A stretch of DNA of 24,298 nucleotides from CAZWRF01 sp964636095 (GCA_964636095.1 CAZWRF010000007.1:1-24298); one strand, 5' to 3'. Positions 1 to 7,476 are shown, counted from the first letter of the stretch. Notes: a model not told the origin generated them from the sequence alone. Numbers and translations are program-made.

Positions 1-281
1 AATATCCGAAGCCTTCTCTCGTGTTTTTCGTCGCTTCTTTTAAATTCCGCATCATATATTTCACCCGGTGGATTGTCGTCATCTTGCGCCATACAGAGCA
101 TGACATCAAGGTTGTGTGCGTTGAGGTCGATAAAATCAACCGGTTTTTCCTTGCGTATTTGAATGCGTGTTGTGCCGGTAAATTCCCACTTCTCAAGGTT
201 TGGCATAAGATGTACATGCTGTCTTGTTGGCGTAATGCCTTCCTGGTAAACTCCGTTTAAAAGACTTCTTTCTTTTCCCAT
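1..281 (-). CDS. M1-family aminopeptidase, N-terminal fragment (runs off the window)
   Basis: The first 93 codons of a zinc aminopeptidase of family M1 (aminopeptidase N / puromycin-sensitive type) are visible; the rest lies beyond base 1. The start at 281 is set by an AGGAG Shine-Dalgarno 7-8 nt upstream. The visible part is the beta-sandwich N-terminal domain: MPNLEKWEFTGTTRIQI followed by EKPVDFIDLNAHNLDV matches the family pattern of 'L.PDL....F.G...I.I....P...I.L.A..L.I'. The catalytic GAMEN and HEXXH motifs would be in the missing part, so activity cannot be judged. It would trim N-terminal residues from peptides. It has its own promoter (337-365) and a leader of about 49 nt, and lies downstream of a second aminopeptidase (M29) on the same strand. 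The M1 assignment rests only on the N-terminal domain. Confidence 0.72.
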   Translation of the reverse strand, partial: MGKERSLLNGVYQEGITPTRQHVHLMPNLEKWEFTGTTRIQIRKEKPVDFIDLNAHNLDVMLCMAQDDDNPPGEIYDAEFKRSDEKHERRLRI

Positions 282-308
282 CTCATCTCTCCTTTCTCGT
301 TTTTTTTA

Positions 309-316
309 TTGTCAAA
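309..316 (-). promoter_or_regulatory. TTTGACAA leader box of the M1 gene
   Basis: On the minus strand TTTGACAA begins 21 nt after the last base of the -10 box and ends 27 nt before the ATG. It is followed by an A-rich stretch and the Shine-Dalgarno. The same box recurs in the leaders of the CoA-transferase gene, grdE and, as TTTGATAA, gmd. Its function is unknown. Confidence 0.4.
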
Positions 317-336
317 AATACTTTTTGTTTGTCTGA

Positions 337-365
337 TTTATAGCAGACTTGCGTGCGTAAGTCAA
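337..365 (-). promoter_or_regulatory. sigma70-type promoter of the M1 aminopeptidase gene
   Basis: Read on the minus strand: -35 TTGACT (365-360), a 17-nt spacer, -10 TATAAA (342-337). The expected transcript start is near 330, giving a leader of about 49 nt to the ATG at 281. The block 321-353 is repeated exactly at 1713-1745 in front of the M29 gene. Confidence 0.75.
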
Positions 366-370
366 AACAA

Positions 371-403
371 AACCCCCCGATCGCTTTGCGATTTAGGGGG
401 GTT
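371..403 (-). terminator. hairpin terminator after the M29 aminopeptidase gene
   Basis: Perfect outer arms AACCCCCC (371-378) and GGGGGGTT (396-403) enclose a second hairpin, ATCGC-TTT-GCGAT (380-392). On the minus strand a T-rich tract (TTTTGTTTT) follows and runs directly into the -35 box of the M1 promoter. The inner 16-nt hairpin sequence is shared with the terminator at 14735-14763. Confidence 0.85.
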
Positions 404-421
404 AATTTTTTTAAAACGAAT

Positions 422-1612
422 TTAGTACTGGAACATTCCGTTCTCGTAGACAACAATACTTCCGCCGCCTTTTAGGTAGGCGGTTACTTTTCTGTTTTCT
501 GTGGTTATAAGGTCCCAGTGAAGAGCGGAGTCGTTTAGTCCAAGCTCCTTTTTCTTCTTGCTGGTGAGTTCCTTGGGGTCTCCGGTGTATACATCGGAAA
601 AACCGGCACCGACAGCGATATGGCAGTTGCCATAATCGCCACCCACATTCTCGTCAAAAAGTGTATTGGCCATGAATTTTCGTATGGGGGAAAACCTCTT
701 GTCTGTTAGAGAAAATTCTCCGATTTGGCTGGCGCCTTTGTCCATTTCAAGCTGTTCCCGGACGAAGTCTTCGCCTTCCTCGGCTTCCATTTTCACAACC
801 CGGCCTTTTTTAAAAGTAAGCCGGACGCCTTTCACATAGTTTCCGCTCCTTAAAGAAGGTGTATTGGAGTAATAGACTCCTTCGGTTGCTCTCCAATCCG
901 GGGAAGTGAAAATTTCAAAAGAGGGAATATTGTGTCCGCTCACGCCGAGCCATTTTCTTTTCATTCCCAGGTTAATTTTCAGGTGCGTGTTTGCGGATGA
1001 AACAAGGAGATATTCTACGTCAAGCGAATTGAGGTATTTTTTAATCTCCTCCGCTTTTTCCTTGAGACCCTCCCATTTTTTCACTGGGTTGGCGTGATCC
1101 AGATAGCAGGCGCGGATTATCTCTTCGCCGTATTCTTTCATAGACATTTTAGCCATTTCAGCCAAGGCGGCCGTGGGAAAGTAGCACAGAGTCCATCCCA
1201 AAAGGCCCGCTTCTTCTTTCTTTGTCATGATGTCTCTCAAAGGCTTCATTTTTTTTGAGCGGGCGGCAATTCTCTTGGGGTCAACATCTTTAAGGTGGGT
1301 TAAAGATTCCGGGGCAAACAAACCCATTTTTCCGTTGAGGTTCCGGTAAAGCGTCCTTCTCCAGGGGCCGAGAAATTTTATATTTTTTTCGCTTGCCAGG
1401 TTGTAGTAGTCCAGTTCCATATTTGCTGTTAGCCCTGATTCCAGAACAGGAATTATTCCCATTCCAATAAGGTTCTTGTAAACATGCTCGGTCAGACTAA
1501 GCGCTTTTAGGTCGTAATAGACGCTTACTATATCTCCTTCTTTGTATTGGCCGTTGTTTTCGGCTCGGGCTGTTTTGAGTCCCCATATAAGAACATCGGC
1601 GTATTTCTGAAG
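422..1612 (-). CDS. M29-family (aminopeptidase T / thermophilic) metallo-aminopeptidase, start lost in gap
   Basis: A metal-dependent exopeptidase that removes N-terminal residues from short peptides in the cytoplasm. 396 residues are readable, entering in frame at the gap edge (base 1612) with LQKYADVLIWGLKTARAE, the family's N-terminal strand-helix. The start codon lies inside the N run 1613-1712; an internal Met at 1462 is not the real start. Family landmarks in order: HNIPSFEIFTSPDW, IGEFSLTD, NTLFDENVGGDYG and a C-terminal ALHWDLI segment, carrying the Glu/His/Asp metal ligands typical of M29. Nearly full length for the family (about 370-410). A strong promoter (1729-1757) sits just beyond the gap and a terminator (371-403) follows. 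With the M1 gene it forms a peptide-degradation pair. Confidence 0.88.
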   Translation of the reverse strand, partial: LQKYADVLIWGLKTARAENNGQYKEGDIVSVYYDLKALSLTEHVYKNLIGMGIIPVLESGLTANMELDYYNLASEKNIKFLGPWRRTLYRNLNGKMGLFAPESLTHLKDVDPKRIAARSKKMKPLRDIMTKKEEAGLLGWTLCYFPTAALAEMAKMSMKEYGEEIIRACYLDHANPVKKWEGLKEKAEEIKKYLNSLDVEYLLVSSANTHLKINLGMKRKWLGVSGHNIPSFEIFTSPDWRATEGVYYSNTPSLRSGNYVKGVRLTFKKGRVVKMEAEEGEDFVREQLEMDKGASQIGEFSLTDKRFSPIRKFMANTLFDENVGGDYGNCHIAVGAGFSDVYTGDPKELTSKKKKELGLNDSALHWDLITTENRKVTAYLKGGGSIVVYENGMFQY

Positions 1613-1712
1613 NNNNNNNNNNNNNNNNNNNNNNNNNNNNNNNNNNNNNNNNNNNNNNNNNNNNNNNNNNNNNNNNNNNNNNNNNNNNNNNNNNNNNNNN
1701 NNNNNNNNNNNN
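1613..1712. other. assembly gap (100 N) covering the start of the M29 gene
   Basis: Exactly 100 N, probably a placeholder. It hides the first codons and leader of the M29 aminopeptidase. Its right edge abuts the copy of a 33-nt repeat, also present at 321-353, which may be why assembly broke here. Confidence 0.95.
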
Positions 1713-1728
1713 CTTTTTGTTTGTCTGA

Positions 1729-1757
1729 TTTATAGCAGACTTGCGCTTGCAAGTCAA
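1729..1757 (-). promoter_or_regulatory. sigma70-type promoter of the M29 aminopeptidase gene
   Basis: Minus strand: -35 TTGACT (1757-1752), 17-nt spacer, -10 TATAAA (1734-1729). It is near-identical to the M1 promoter at 337-365. It lies back to back with the efp promoter, whose -10 is at 1764-1769. Confidence 0.75.
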
Positions 1758-1769
1758 TCATTTTATAAT
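1741..1769 (+). promoter_or_regulatory. promoter of efp, predicted to give a leaderless mRNA
   Basis: A perfect TATAAT (1764-1769) lies 17 nt after a weak TTGCGC (1741-1746). Only 7 nt separate the -10 from the ATG at 1777, so transcription should start at or next to the start codon. There is no Shine-Dalgarno. Confidence 0.65.
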
Positions 1770-1776
1770 AAAAACC

Positions 1777-2343
1777 ATGTTAACTTACACGGACCTAAAG
1801 CCGGGAACGAAGTTCGTTTTGGACGGTGAGCCGTATGTTGTTACTGATTATGTCTTTGCCAAAAAAAACAGGCAAAAAGCCACCGTTCAGACTAAAATAA
1901 AAAACCTTATCACCGGCTCCGTTAAGGAAAAAGCTTTTCATGCCAGCGACAGCCTGGAAGAAGCGGACATTCAAACCGAGGAAGTAAAATTTTTATACTC
2001 CAACAAGGGCGAGTTTTGGTTTTGCCGGCCGGATAATCCGCGCGACAGGTTTAAGCTGGATGAAGGTATAGTGGGGGAAAGTTCCCGGTTTCTTAAAGAA
2101 AATTCGATAATAAGGGCATTTGTTTTCAACGGTTCTATCATTAATGTGGAGTTGCCGGTGAAAATAGAGCTCAAGGTTGTTGAAGCTCCCCCGGCGGTAA
2201 AAGGCAACACGGCTCAGGGGGTCACAAAGCAGGCCAAGCTTGAAACGGGCGCCTACATTACCGTGCCTATTTTTGTGTCGGAGGGAGACATTGTAAGAAT
2301 AAACACAGAGAAAGGTGAATATGTTGAAAGGGTTTCCAAGTAA
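1777..2343 (+). CDS. efp: translation elongation factor P
   Basis: 188 residues, the usual EF-P length. It binds the ribosome between the P and E sites and relieves stalling at polyproline stretches. All three beta-barrel domains are present: the KOW-like N-domain (LKPGTKFVLDGEPYVV), the central OB domain (KGEFWFCRPDN onwards), and the C-terminal OB domain with TGAYITVPIFVSEGDIVRINT. I start at 1777 rather than the in-frame TTG at 1741 because EF-P begins exactly there and the -10 box TATAAT lies 7 nt upstream. The tip loop that normally reads PGKGQA is replaced here by the Lys/Arg-rich AKKNRQKATV, two residues longer, so which residue acts at the P-site (and whether it is modified) is unclear. 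The next gene starts 40 bp downstream. Confidence 0.95.
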   Translation: MLTYTDLKPGTKFVLDGEPYVVTDYVFAKKNRQKATVQTKIKNLITGSVKEKAFHASDSLEEADIQTEEVKFLYSNKGEFWFCRPDNPRDRFKLDEGIVGESSRFLKENSIIRAFVFNGSIINVELPVKIELKVVEAPPAVKGNTAQGVTKQAKLETGAYITVPIFVSEGDIVRINTEKGEYVERVSK

Positions 2344-2383
2344 CTTTTTCATGTTTCAAGAGGTTAAAAATTAATGAATAACT

Positions 2384-2980
2384 ATGGCCAAAAAATGGTA
2401 TCTTCGGCTTGAAGAAGAAATAAAATTGGATGAAGAGAAAAACTTTGATGACGAAGAGCTGGTTTTAAAGTCGCTCGACAACCCGCGGCTCTTTGAATTG
2501 TTCGTGGAAAAGTATCAGGATGTTTTTTTTAGAACCGCCAAGCGTGTTTTGAAAGAAAGCGAAGAATCGGAAGATGCCGTTCAAGACGCTTTTGTAAAGA
2601 TTTATTACAATGTGAAGAAGTTTCAAAAGCGTCCCGGAATAAAATTCAAGAGTTGGGCTTTCAAAATACTTATGAACTGCGTTTTTACCCGATATCAAAA
2701 AAGAAAGCGCCGGATGAATGACGTGGAGTTTATGGATCAAATTTTGTATCTGCGGGATAAAAGCGAGAACGCGGACCTTGAAAAAAAAGAAGTAAGAGAC
2801 GAGATAGAAAGTATTTTGATGCGAATGCCCGAAGAGCTGAGCCAGCTTATAAGAGAGCACTACTTGGAGGACATGCCCTATTCTGAGATAGTGAGCTCAA
2901 AAGGAATAAGTCTCGCGGCTTTAAAGATGAAACTTTTTAGGGCGCGAAACAAGTTTAAAGAAATAGCGGAAGAAATATGA
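2384..2980 (+). CDS. sigma-70 family (ECF-like) RNA polymerase sigma factor
   Basis: 198 residues. Region 2 lies at about 28-105: LFELFVEKYQDVFFRTAKRVL, then EDAVQDAFVKIYYNVKKF, then FKSWAFKILMNCVFTRYQKRKRR, i.e. the core-binding and -10-recognition helices. A charged linker precedes region 4 at about 140-195 (MPEELSQLIREHYLEDMPYSEI, then LAALKMKLFRARNKF, the helix-turn-helix that reads the -35). Region 1.1 and most of region 3 are absent, as in ECF factors. The stop codon is TGA, overlapping the next start as ATGA, so the following membrane protein is translationally coupled; such pairs are often sigma/anti-sigma, but no anti-sigma domain is recognisable. No convincing Shine-Dalgarno or -10 precedes the ATG at 2384. 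Confidence 0.88.
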   Translation: MAKKWYLRLEEEIKLDEEKNFDDEELVLKSLDNPRLFELFVEKYQDVFFRTAKRVLKESEESEDAVQDAFVKIYYNVKKFQKRPGIKFKSWAFKILMNCVFTRYQKRKRRMNDVEFMDQILYLRDKSENADLEKKEVRDEIESILMRMPEELSQLIREHYLEDMPYSEIVSSKGISLAALKMKLFRARNKFKEIAEEI

Positions 2981-3318
2981 CAAATGACTTAAAAAACAGA
3001 ATAATGAAGAGAGTATACGCCATTTGGTTTTTCAAAAAAATAGCCCCGGCCTTGTTCTTGTATGCTCCTTTCTTGATTTTTGTGGCTCTAAGAGAAGCGG
3101 CCAGAGAATTTTTTGTGCTTAAGATTCTGGATAATTTTTTACTGGTAATTCACAACAGCGGTTTTTATGGAGGCGCGAGGTTTGTTCTTTCTGCGATTGA
3201 AAATGTGCCGGTTTTGCCTGCTCTTATAATTCTCTCGTCTCTGGGGCTTTGCGGATGGCTTTTAATTCGCCTGGTAAAAAACTTTTCACGTCTTAGAATA
3301 ACAAAGAGCTGGGCGTAA
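2977..3318 (+). CDS. small two-helix membrane protein coupled to the sigma factor gene
   Basis: 113 residues, family not recognised. A basic N-terminal stretch of about 20 residues is followed by a hydrophobic segment (about 24-46, IAPALFLYAPFLIFVALREAA), a loop, and a second hydrophobic helix (about 82-100, ALIILSSLGLCGWLLIRLV) ending in a basic tail. The start overlaps the sigma stop by four bases (ATGA). Position and topology fit a membrane-bound regulator of that sigma factor, but this is inference from context only. The stop codon lies in the loop of a strong terminator hairpin. Confidence 0.7.
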   Translation: MTNDLKNRIMKRVYAIWFFKKIAPALFLYAPFLIFVALREAAREFFVLKILDNFLLVIHNSGFYGGARFVLSAIENVPVLPALIILSSLGLCGWLLIRLVKNFSRLRITKSWA

Positions 3319-3338
3319 ATTGCCGCCCAGCTCTTTTT
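3303..3338 (+). terminator. terminator after the sigma/membrane-protein pair (first of two)
   Basis: Perfect 13-bp stem AAAGAGCTGGGCG (3303-3315) / CGCCCAGCTCTTT (3324-3336), loop of 8 nt containing the stop codon of the upstream gene, followed by T residues. Confidence 0.9.
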
Positions 3339-3341
3339 GAT

Positions 3342-3373
3342 AAAAGGGGCCTTTCTTTTCAGGCCCTTTTTTT
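3342..3373 (+). terminator. second, tandem terminator upstream of leuS
   Basis: AAAAGGGGCCT (3342-3352), loop of 8, AGGCCCTTTTTTT (3361-3373). One base of asymmetry in the stem, seven-T tract. Two hairpins in 70 bases insulate leuS, whose -10 box begins 5 nt later. Confidence 0.85.
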
Positions 3374-3375
3374 AG

Positions 3376-3384
3376 TGTTAGAAT
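3376..3384 (+). promoter_or_regulatory. extended -10 promoter of leuS, leaderless type
   Basis: TG-T-TAGAAT: extended -10 with hexamer at 3379-3384, 6 nt before the ATG at 3391. A weak -35 (TTTTCA, 3356-3361) lies 17 nt upstream inside the terminator. No Shine-Dalgarno. Confidence 0.65.
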
Positions 3385-3390
3385 CAAAAA

Positions 3391-5808
3391 ATGGCGTACA
3401 ATTTTAAGAAAATGGAAAAAAAGTGGGCTGAAAAATGGAAGAAGGACAAAATCTACGAAGTTGACCTGGACAAGGCTAAAAATCCTTTCTACAACCTCAT
3501 GATGTTTCCTTATCCCTCGGCCGAAGGTCTTCATGTTGGCAACATGTATGCTTTTGTGCATTCCGACACGTACGGCAGGTTTACCCGCCTTAAGGGCTTT
3601 GACGTTTTTGAGCCCATAGGCCTTGACGGATTCGGAATTCATTCGGAAAACTATGCCATTAAAATAGGCGAACATATAAAAGATGTTTCTGTTCGTACGG
3701 AAAAGAATTTTTATAACCAGCTTAAAATAATAGGCAACGCATACGATTGGAGCCGTACGGTGGAAACTTACAAGCCCAATTATTACAAATGGACCCAGTG
3801 GCTTTTTTTGAAAATGTATGAAAAAGGGTTGGCCTACCGCAAAGAAGCACCCGTCAATTGGTGTCCTTCCTGTAAAACGGTTTTGTCCGATGAGCAGGTA
3901 ATTCAGGGCAAGTGCGAACGCTGCGGTACGGAAACGGTGAATAAAAATATGGCTCAGTGGTTTTTCAAAATTACCGACTATGCCGAACGGCTTCTTTCAA
4001 ATCTTGAAAAAATAGACTGGAGCGAAGACGTAAAGCTTATACAAAAAAACTGGATAGGGAAATCCATAGGTGCCGATGTTGATTTTAAAATAGAAGGAGA
4101 AAAAATAACCATCTTTACAACAAGGCCGGACACTCTATTTGGGTGCACATATTTTGTTTTGGCTCCGGAGCATCCTTTGATAAAGAAATTAGAATCAAAA
4201 ATCAAAAATATTGAAGAAGTTGAAAAATATATTGAAAAATCGGCAAAGAAGAGTGAAATAGACAGGACGGCCGAAGGAAAAGAAAAAACAGGAGTGAAGC
4301 TTGAAGGCATAGTTGCCATAAATCCCGTAAACAAAAAAGAAATCCCCGTTTTTGTTGCCGATTATGTATTGGCCGATTATGGCGGGGGAGCGGTAATGGC
4401 GGTGCCGGCCCACGATACCCGCGACTGGGAGTTTGCCAAGAAATACAGCCTGCCTTTTGTTGAGGTAATAAAGGGAGGCAATGTAAGCATGGAGGCCTTT
4501 ACCGGAAACGGAGTCAATATCAACTCCGGGTTTTTGGACGGTCTTGAGACCGAGAAGGCAAAAGAAGAAATAATAAAGTGGCTGGGAGACAACAAGTTGG
4601 GCCAAAAGTCGGTAAACTATAAGCTTCGCGACTGGTGCATTTCGAGGCAAAGATACTGGGGTCCGCCTATTCCGATGATAGAGTGTCCAAAATGTGGCTG
4701 GGTACCGGTGCCGGAAAAAGATTTGCCGGTGCTTCTTCCCGGCGTGAAGAACTTTTTGCCCGACGGTTCGGGCAAAGGGCCTTTAAACAAGGTGGATGAG
4801 TTTGTTGATACTACGTGTCCGAAATGTGGCGGGCCAGCCAAAAGAGAAACCGATGTTTCCGACCCGTTTGTTGATTCTTGCTGGTATTTTATGAGATATC
4901 CATGCACAGAATTTGACGACAAGGCCTTGGACAAAAAGCGTCTTGAAAAGTGGATGCCGGTTGATATGTATATAGGAGGAAGAGAACACGGCGTGCTTCA
5001 CCTTTTGTATTCAAGGTTTGTGGCCATGGTGATGCATGAGCTTGGATATGTACCGGAAGAAGAGCCTTTCAAAAAGTTCAGAGCTCACGGGCTTCTTATA
5101 AAAGAGGGTGCAAAGATAAGCAAATCCAAGGGCAACATAGTAAACCCGGATGAGTATATAGAAAAATTCGGCGCTGATACGGTGAGGATGTATCTTTTGT
5201 TTTTAGGCGATATGAGGCAGGGGGGAGACTGGAGAGACGAAGGAATAATTGGAATTTCCAGATTTTTGAACAAAGTGTGGGCAGAGTTTGACTTTAGCGG
5301 GAAGCTTCTTACTGAAAAAAATTCAGAATCTACAGAGGAAAACAAGGAGAGAGAATTAAATAAAACTATTAAAAAAATTACTGATGACTTGGAGAGCCTA
5401 AAATTCAACACGGCCATTTCCCAACTGATGATATTTTTGAATCAAAGTGGATTGAGAAGAGAAAAGGAGAAAGACCAAAAAAAAGCAAAAGAAGATTTTC
5501 TTAAACTCCTGGCACCGTTTGCGCCTTTTATCACCGAAGAACTTTGGGAAAAAATGGGGAACAAAGAGTCAATTCACAACCAAAAGTGGCCCGAGTACGA
5601 CCCGAAAAAAATAAAAGAAGATACTTTTGAACTCGTTGTCCAGATAAACGGCAAAGTAAGGGATACCATTTCGGCAGAGCTTGGTATAGGCGAGAAAGAG
5701 GCGGAAAAAATCGCCCTTCAAAGCGAAAAGATTAAGAAGTATCTTGAAGGCAAACAAATCAAAAAAATCATCTATGTAGAAAACAAGATACTTAATATTG
5801 TAAGCTAA
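3391..5808 (+). CDS. leuS: leucyl-tRNA synthetase
   Basis: 805 residues, class I synthetase of normal bacterial length that charges tRNA-Leu. The HIGH motif is in PYPSAEGLHVGN (residues 40-51). A zinc-type pair CPSC...CERC follows near 155-175. The CP1 editing domain carries TTRPDTLFGCTYFVLAPEHPL and GGGAVMAVPAHDTRDW, including the conserved Thr-rich and Asp editing-site residues. Re-entry to the catalytic core is at LRDWCISRQRYWGPPIP, with two further CPKC pairs. KISKS (575-579) is the KMSKS motif, followed by the anticodon-binding alpha-helical domain and the C-terminal domain (VVQINGKVRDTI). The ATG follows the -10 by 6 nt, so it appears leaderless. The stop codon is inside the 18-bp hairpin at 5802-5839. 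A weak heptad-like stretch occurs at 4192-4212 in the editing domain. Confidence 0.98.
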   Translation: MAYNFKKMEKKWAEKWKKDKIYEVDLDKAKNPFYNLMMFPYPSAEGLHVGNMYAFVHSDTYGRFTRLKGFDVFEPIGLDGFGIHSENYAIKIGEHIKDVSVRTEKNFYNQLKIIGNAYDWSRTVETYKPNYYKWTQWLFLKMYEKGLAYRKEAPVNWCPSCKTVLSDEQVIQGKCERCGTETVNKNMAQWFFKITDYAERLLSNLEKIDWSEDVKLIQKNWIGKSIGADVDFKIEGEKITIFTTRPDTLFGCTYFVLAPEHPLIKKLESKIKNIEEVEKYIEKSAKKSEIDRTAEGKEKTGVKLEGIVAINPVNKKEIPVFVADYVLADYGGGAVMAVPAHDTRDWEFAKKYSLPFVEVIKGGNVSMEAFTGNGVNINSGFLDGLETEKAKEEIIKWLGDNKLGQKSVNYKLRDWCISRQRYWGPPIPMIECPKCGWVPVPEKDLPVLLPGVKNFLPDGSGKGPLNKVDEFVDTTCPKCGGPAKRETDVSDPFVDSCWYFMRYPCTEFDDKALDKKRLEKWMPVDMYIGGREHGVLHLLYSRFVAMVMHELGYVPEEEPFKKFRAHGLLIKEGAKISKSKGNIVNPDEYIEKFGADTVRMYLLFLGDMRQGGDWRDEGIIGISRFLNKVWAEFDFSGKLLTEKNSESTEENKERELNKTIKKITDDLESLKFNTAISQLMIFLNQSGLRREKEKDQKKAKEDFLKLLAPFAPFITEELWEKMGNKESIHNQKWPEYDPKKIKEDTFELVVQINGKVRDTISAELGIGEKEAEKIALQSEKIKKYLEGKQIKKIIYVENKILNIVS

Positions 5809-5839
5809 ACGGCTAAGCATTTGCTTAGCCGTTTAGCTT
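5802..5839 (+). terminator. hairpin terminator spanning the leuS stop codon
   Basis: Perfect 18-nt inverted repeat (5802-5819 and 5822-5839) with a 2-nt centre, containing the TAA of leuS. The T-run follows only about 8 nt later (from about 5846), so the hairpin may also protect the 3' end. Confidence 0.8.
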
Positions 5840-5866
5840 GCCTTAATTTTTTAAATTTTGTAGGTT
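5838..5866 (+). promoter_or_regulatory. probable promoter of the CoA-transferase gene
   Basis: TTGCCT (5838-5843), 17-nt spacer, TAGGTT (5861-5866), leader of about 36 nt. The leader contains TTTGACAA (5880-5887) and the Shine-Dalgarno AGGAGG (5898-5903). The -10 is only a fair match. Confidence 0.45.
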
Positions 5867-5908
5867 TAAAACAAGGCTTTTTGACAACGGCAAAATGAGG
5901 AGGAAATG

Positions 5909-7405
5909 ATGAAAACAATGAAAGGCGTCAAAGTAATGACTGCAAAAGAAGCGGTCAGTTTGATAAAAGACGGCGACGGCATTGTTACGGGTGTTTTTTA
6001 CCAAGCGGGGTTTCCCGTTGACCTGGGAGATGCATTGGCGGAGAAGGGCACAAAAGACCTTGTTCTTACCACGAACGATCCGGGTCTGCCCGGCGTAGGA
6101 GTGGGCAAATGGGTAGCCAACGGACAGATAAAGCACCTTATGTGTTCTTATCCGGGCACAAACAAAGATGCTATGGCCCTTATAAGAGAAGGGAAACTAA
6201 GTACAACGATTTTTCCTCAGGGCACGCTTGCGGAGATGCTCCGGGCGCTTGGGGCGGGGATAGGCGGATTTTATGTCCGTACCGGCCTGGATGCTTATAA
6301 TGATATGAGAGAAAAGAACATCTCTCTTCCACCAAACATATTTGTCTTTTTTGGACACAGGAAAGAGACGCTTGCCGGTGAAAGAGAATGGCTTTTTTTC
6401 CAGACTCCAAAAGAAAAACCCAAATTTGCTCTTATCCGCGCGGAAGAGGCAGACACAAGAGGCAATCTTCTTTTCAGAGGAACAGCCACAAATTTCGGCC
6501 CTATTTCCGCCGGTTGCGCCGAAATAGTAATTGCCGAAGTAGATAAGATTGTAAAACCCGGCGAACTAATTCCCGGGCCCTATGACATTATTCTTCCGGC
6601 AAATTATGCCAGAAATAAAATTTTGGTAAAAAGTTCAGGAAGGAAAATTTCTCCGTGGGTACACAAGGGTGCAAAAGGCGGCGACATTGACCTTGGCACC
6701 TTTCTTATAGTAAAAAGAGCTATCAAGGAAATAAAACCGGGCGATGTCATCAATCCGGGAATTGGTATTCCGTCAAATATAAGGGAACAGCGAGAGTTTC
6801 GGGAATTTATGGATGGTGTCCTCTTGCAGGTTGAGTGTGGAGCTTTGGGGATTGGCCCTCGGCCGGCTTTAGGACCGGGAGATCCAAATTTTATAGACGC
6901 CGCAGGCGAACCCTTCTTGAAAGGAGGCGGTTTGACTGTTTTTCACAGCGCCGACGCTTTCTGCCAAATTCGCGGAGGAAAAGTACCGAAGGTATTTTTA
7001 GGCGCTCTTCAAGTGGGCATGAAAAGCGCCGCCGAAACGGGGAAAGCGGACTTGTCCAACTGGTGGATGTACGACGGCGACAAGATAAAAAAAGACCTGA
7101 ATGGTATAGGCGGGGCGATGGATCTCTGCGCCGGTGTTAAAGACAATCCGGGTACCGAACTGATAGTTTTGATGAAGCATACGGGCCCGAAAGGGGAGCA
7201 CAAAATTCTTTCCGATTATACTTTCCCCGTTACCGCCAAGGCAGTGGTAAGTAAAATTATCACCGACAAGTGTGTTATAAAAATAACAAAAAAAGGTCCG
7301 GTTGTGGCCGAATTGATGCCGGGCGAAACCTTTGAGCGGGTTCAGGCATCTACCGGAACCGGGCTTGTGAAAGCAAAAAATATAAAAAATATAAAAATGA
7401 ATTAA
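5909..7405 (+). CDS. 3-oxoacid CoA-transferase (SCOT-like), A and B subunits fused
   Basis: About 498 residues. Transfers CoA between acyl-CoA and a carboxylic acid through a glutamyl-CoA thioester. The A-type half (about 10-225) shows GDGIVTG, the segment KHLMCSYPGTNK and FPQGTLAEMLRALGAGIGGFY. The B-type half (about 245-490) shows KPGDVINPGIGIP and VECGALGIGPRP, in which Glu309 corresponds to the catalytic Glu of the family's S-E-N-G motif, here E-C-G. Two ATGs adjoin (5906 and 5909); the second is preferred because AGGAGG then sits 5 nt upstream. A bidirectional terminator follows. The natural substrates cannot be read from sequence; acetyl-CoA with a branched or short acid from amino-acid fermentation is a reasonable guess given the glycine reductase genes 5 kb away. 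Confidence 0.88.
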   Translation: MKTMKGVKVMTAKEAVSLIKDGDGIVTGVFYQAGFPVDLGDALAEKGTKDLVLTTNDPGLPGVGVGKWVANGQIKHLMCSYPGTNKDAMALIREGKLSTTIFPQGTLAEMLRALGAGIGGFYVRTGLDAYNDMREKNISLPPNIFVFFGHRKETLAGEREWLFFQTPKEKPKFALIRAEEADTRGNLLFRGTATNFGPISAGCAEIVIAEVDKIVKPGELIPGPYDIILPANYARNKILVKSSGRKISPWVHKGAKGGDIDLGTFLIVKRAIKEIKPGDVINPGIGIPSNIREQREFREFMDGVLLQVECGALGIGPRPALGPGDPNFIDAAGEPFLKGGGLTVFHSADAFCQIRGGKVPKVFLGALQVGMKSAAETGKADLSNWWMYDGDKIKKDLNGIGGAMDLCAGVKDNPGTELIVLMKHTGPKGEHKILSDYTFPVTAKAVVSKIITDKCVIKITKKGPVVAELMPGETFERVQASTGTGLVKAKNIKNIKMN

Positions 7406-7417
7406 AATTTAATTAAG

Positions 7418-7445
7418 AAAAAAACGGGTCTTGACCCGTTTTTTT
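7418..7445 (+). terminator. terminator after the CoA-transferase gene
   Basis: Perfect stem AAAAAAACGGGTC (7418-7430), 2-nt centre, GACCCGTTTTTTT (7433-7445). Its A and T tracts would let it work in both directions. Confidence 0.92.
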
Positions 7446-7476
7446 ATCTGTGGTACCTTTTTCGTAGGTTAAGTAC

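Noticed and set aside
21..260. Plus-strand ORF of 79 residues
   Set aside because: Antisense to the M1 aminopeptidase gene; no start signals and no recognisable protein features.
309..316. TTTGACAA as the -35 box of a second promoter
   Set aside because: No -10-like hexamer lies 16-18 nt downstream (the position is the Shine-Dalgarno), and good promoters already exist upstream.
422..1462. M29 aminopeptidase starting at the internal Met at 1462
   Set aside because: The frame stays open upstream to the gap and encodes conserved family sequence (KYADVLIWGLK).
1741..1776. TTG start adding 12 residues to EF-P
   Set aside because: The extension overlaps the promoter and is not part of EF-P; the ATG at 1777 follows TATAAT at leaderless spacing.
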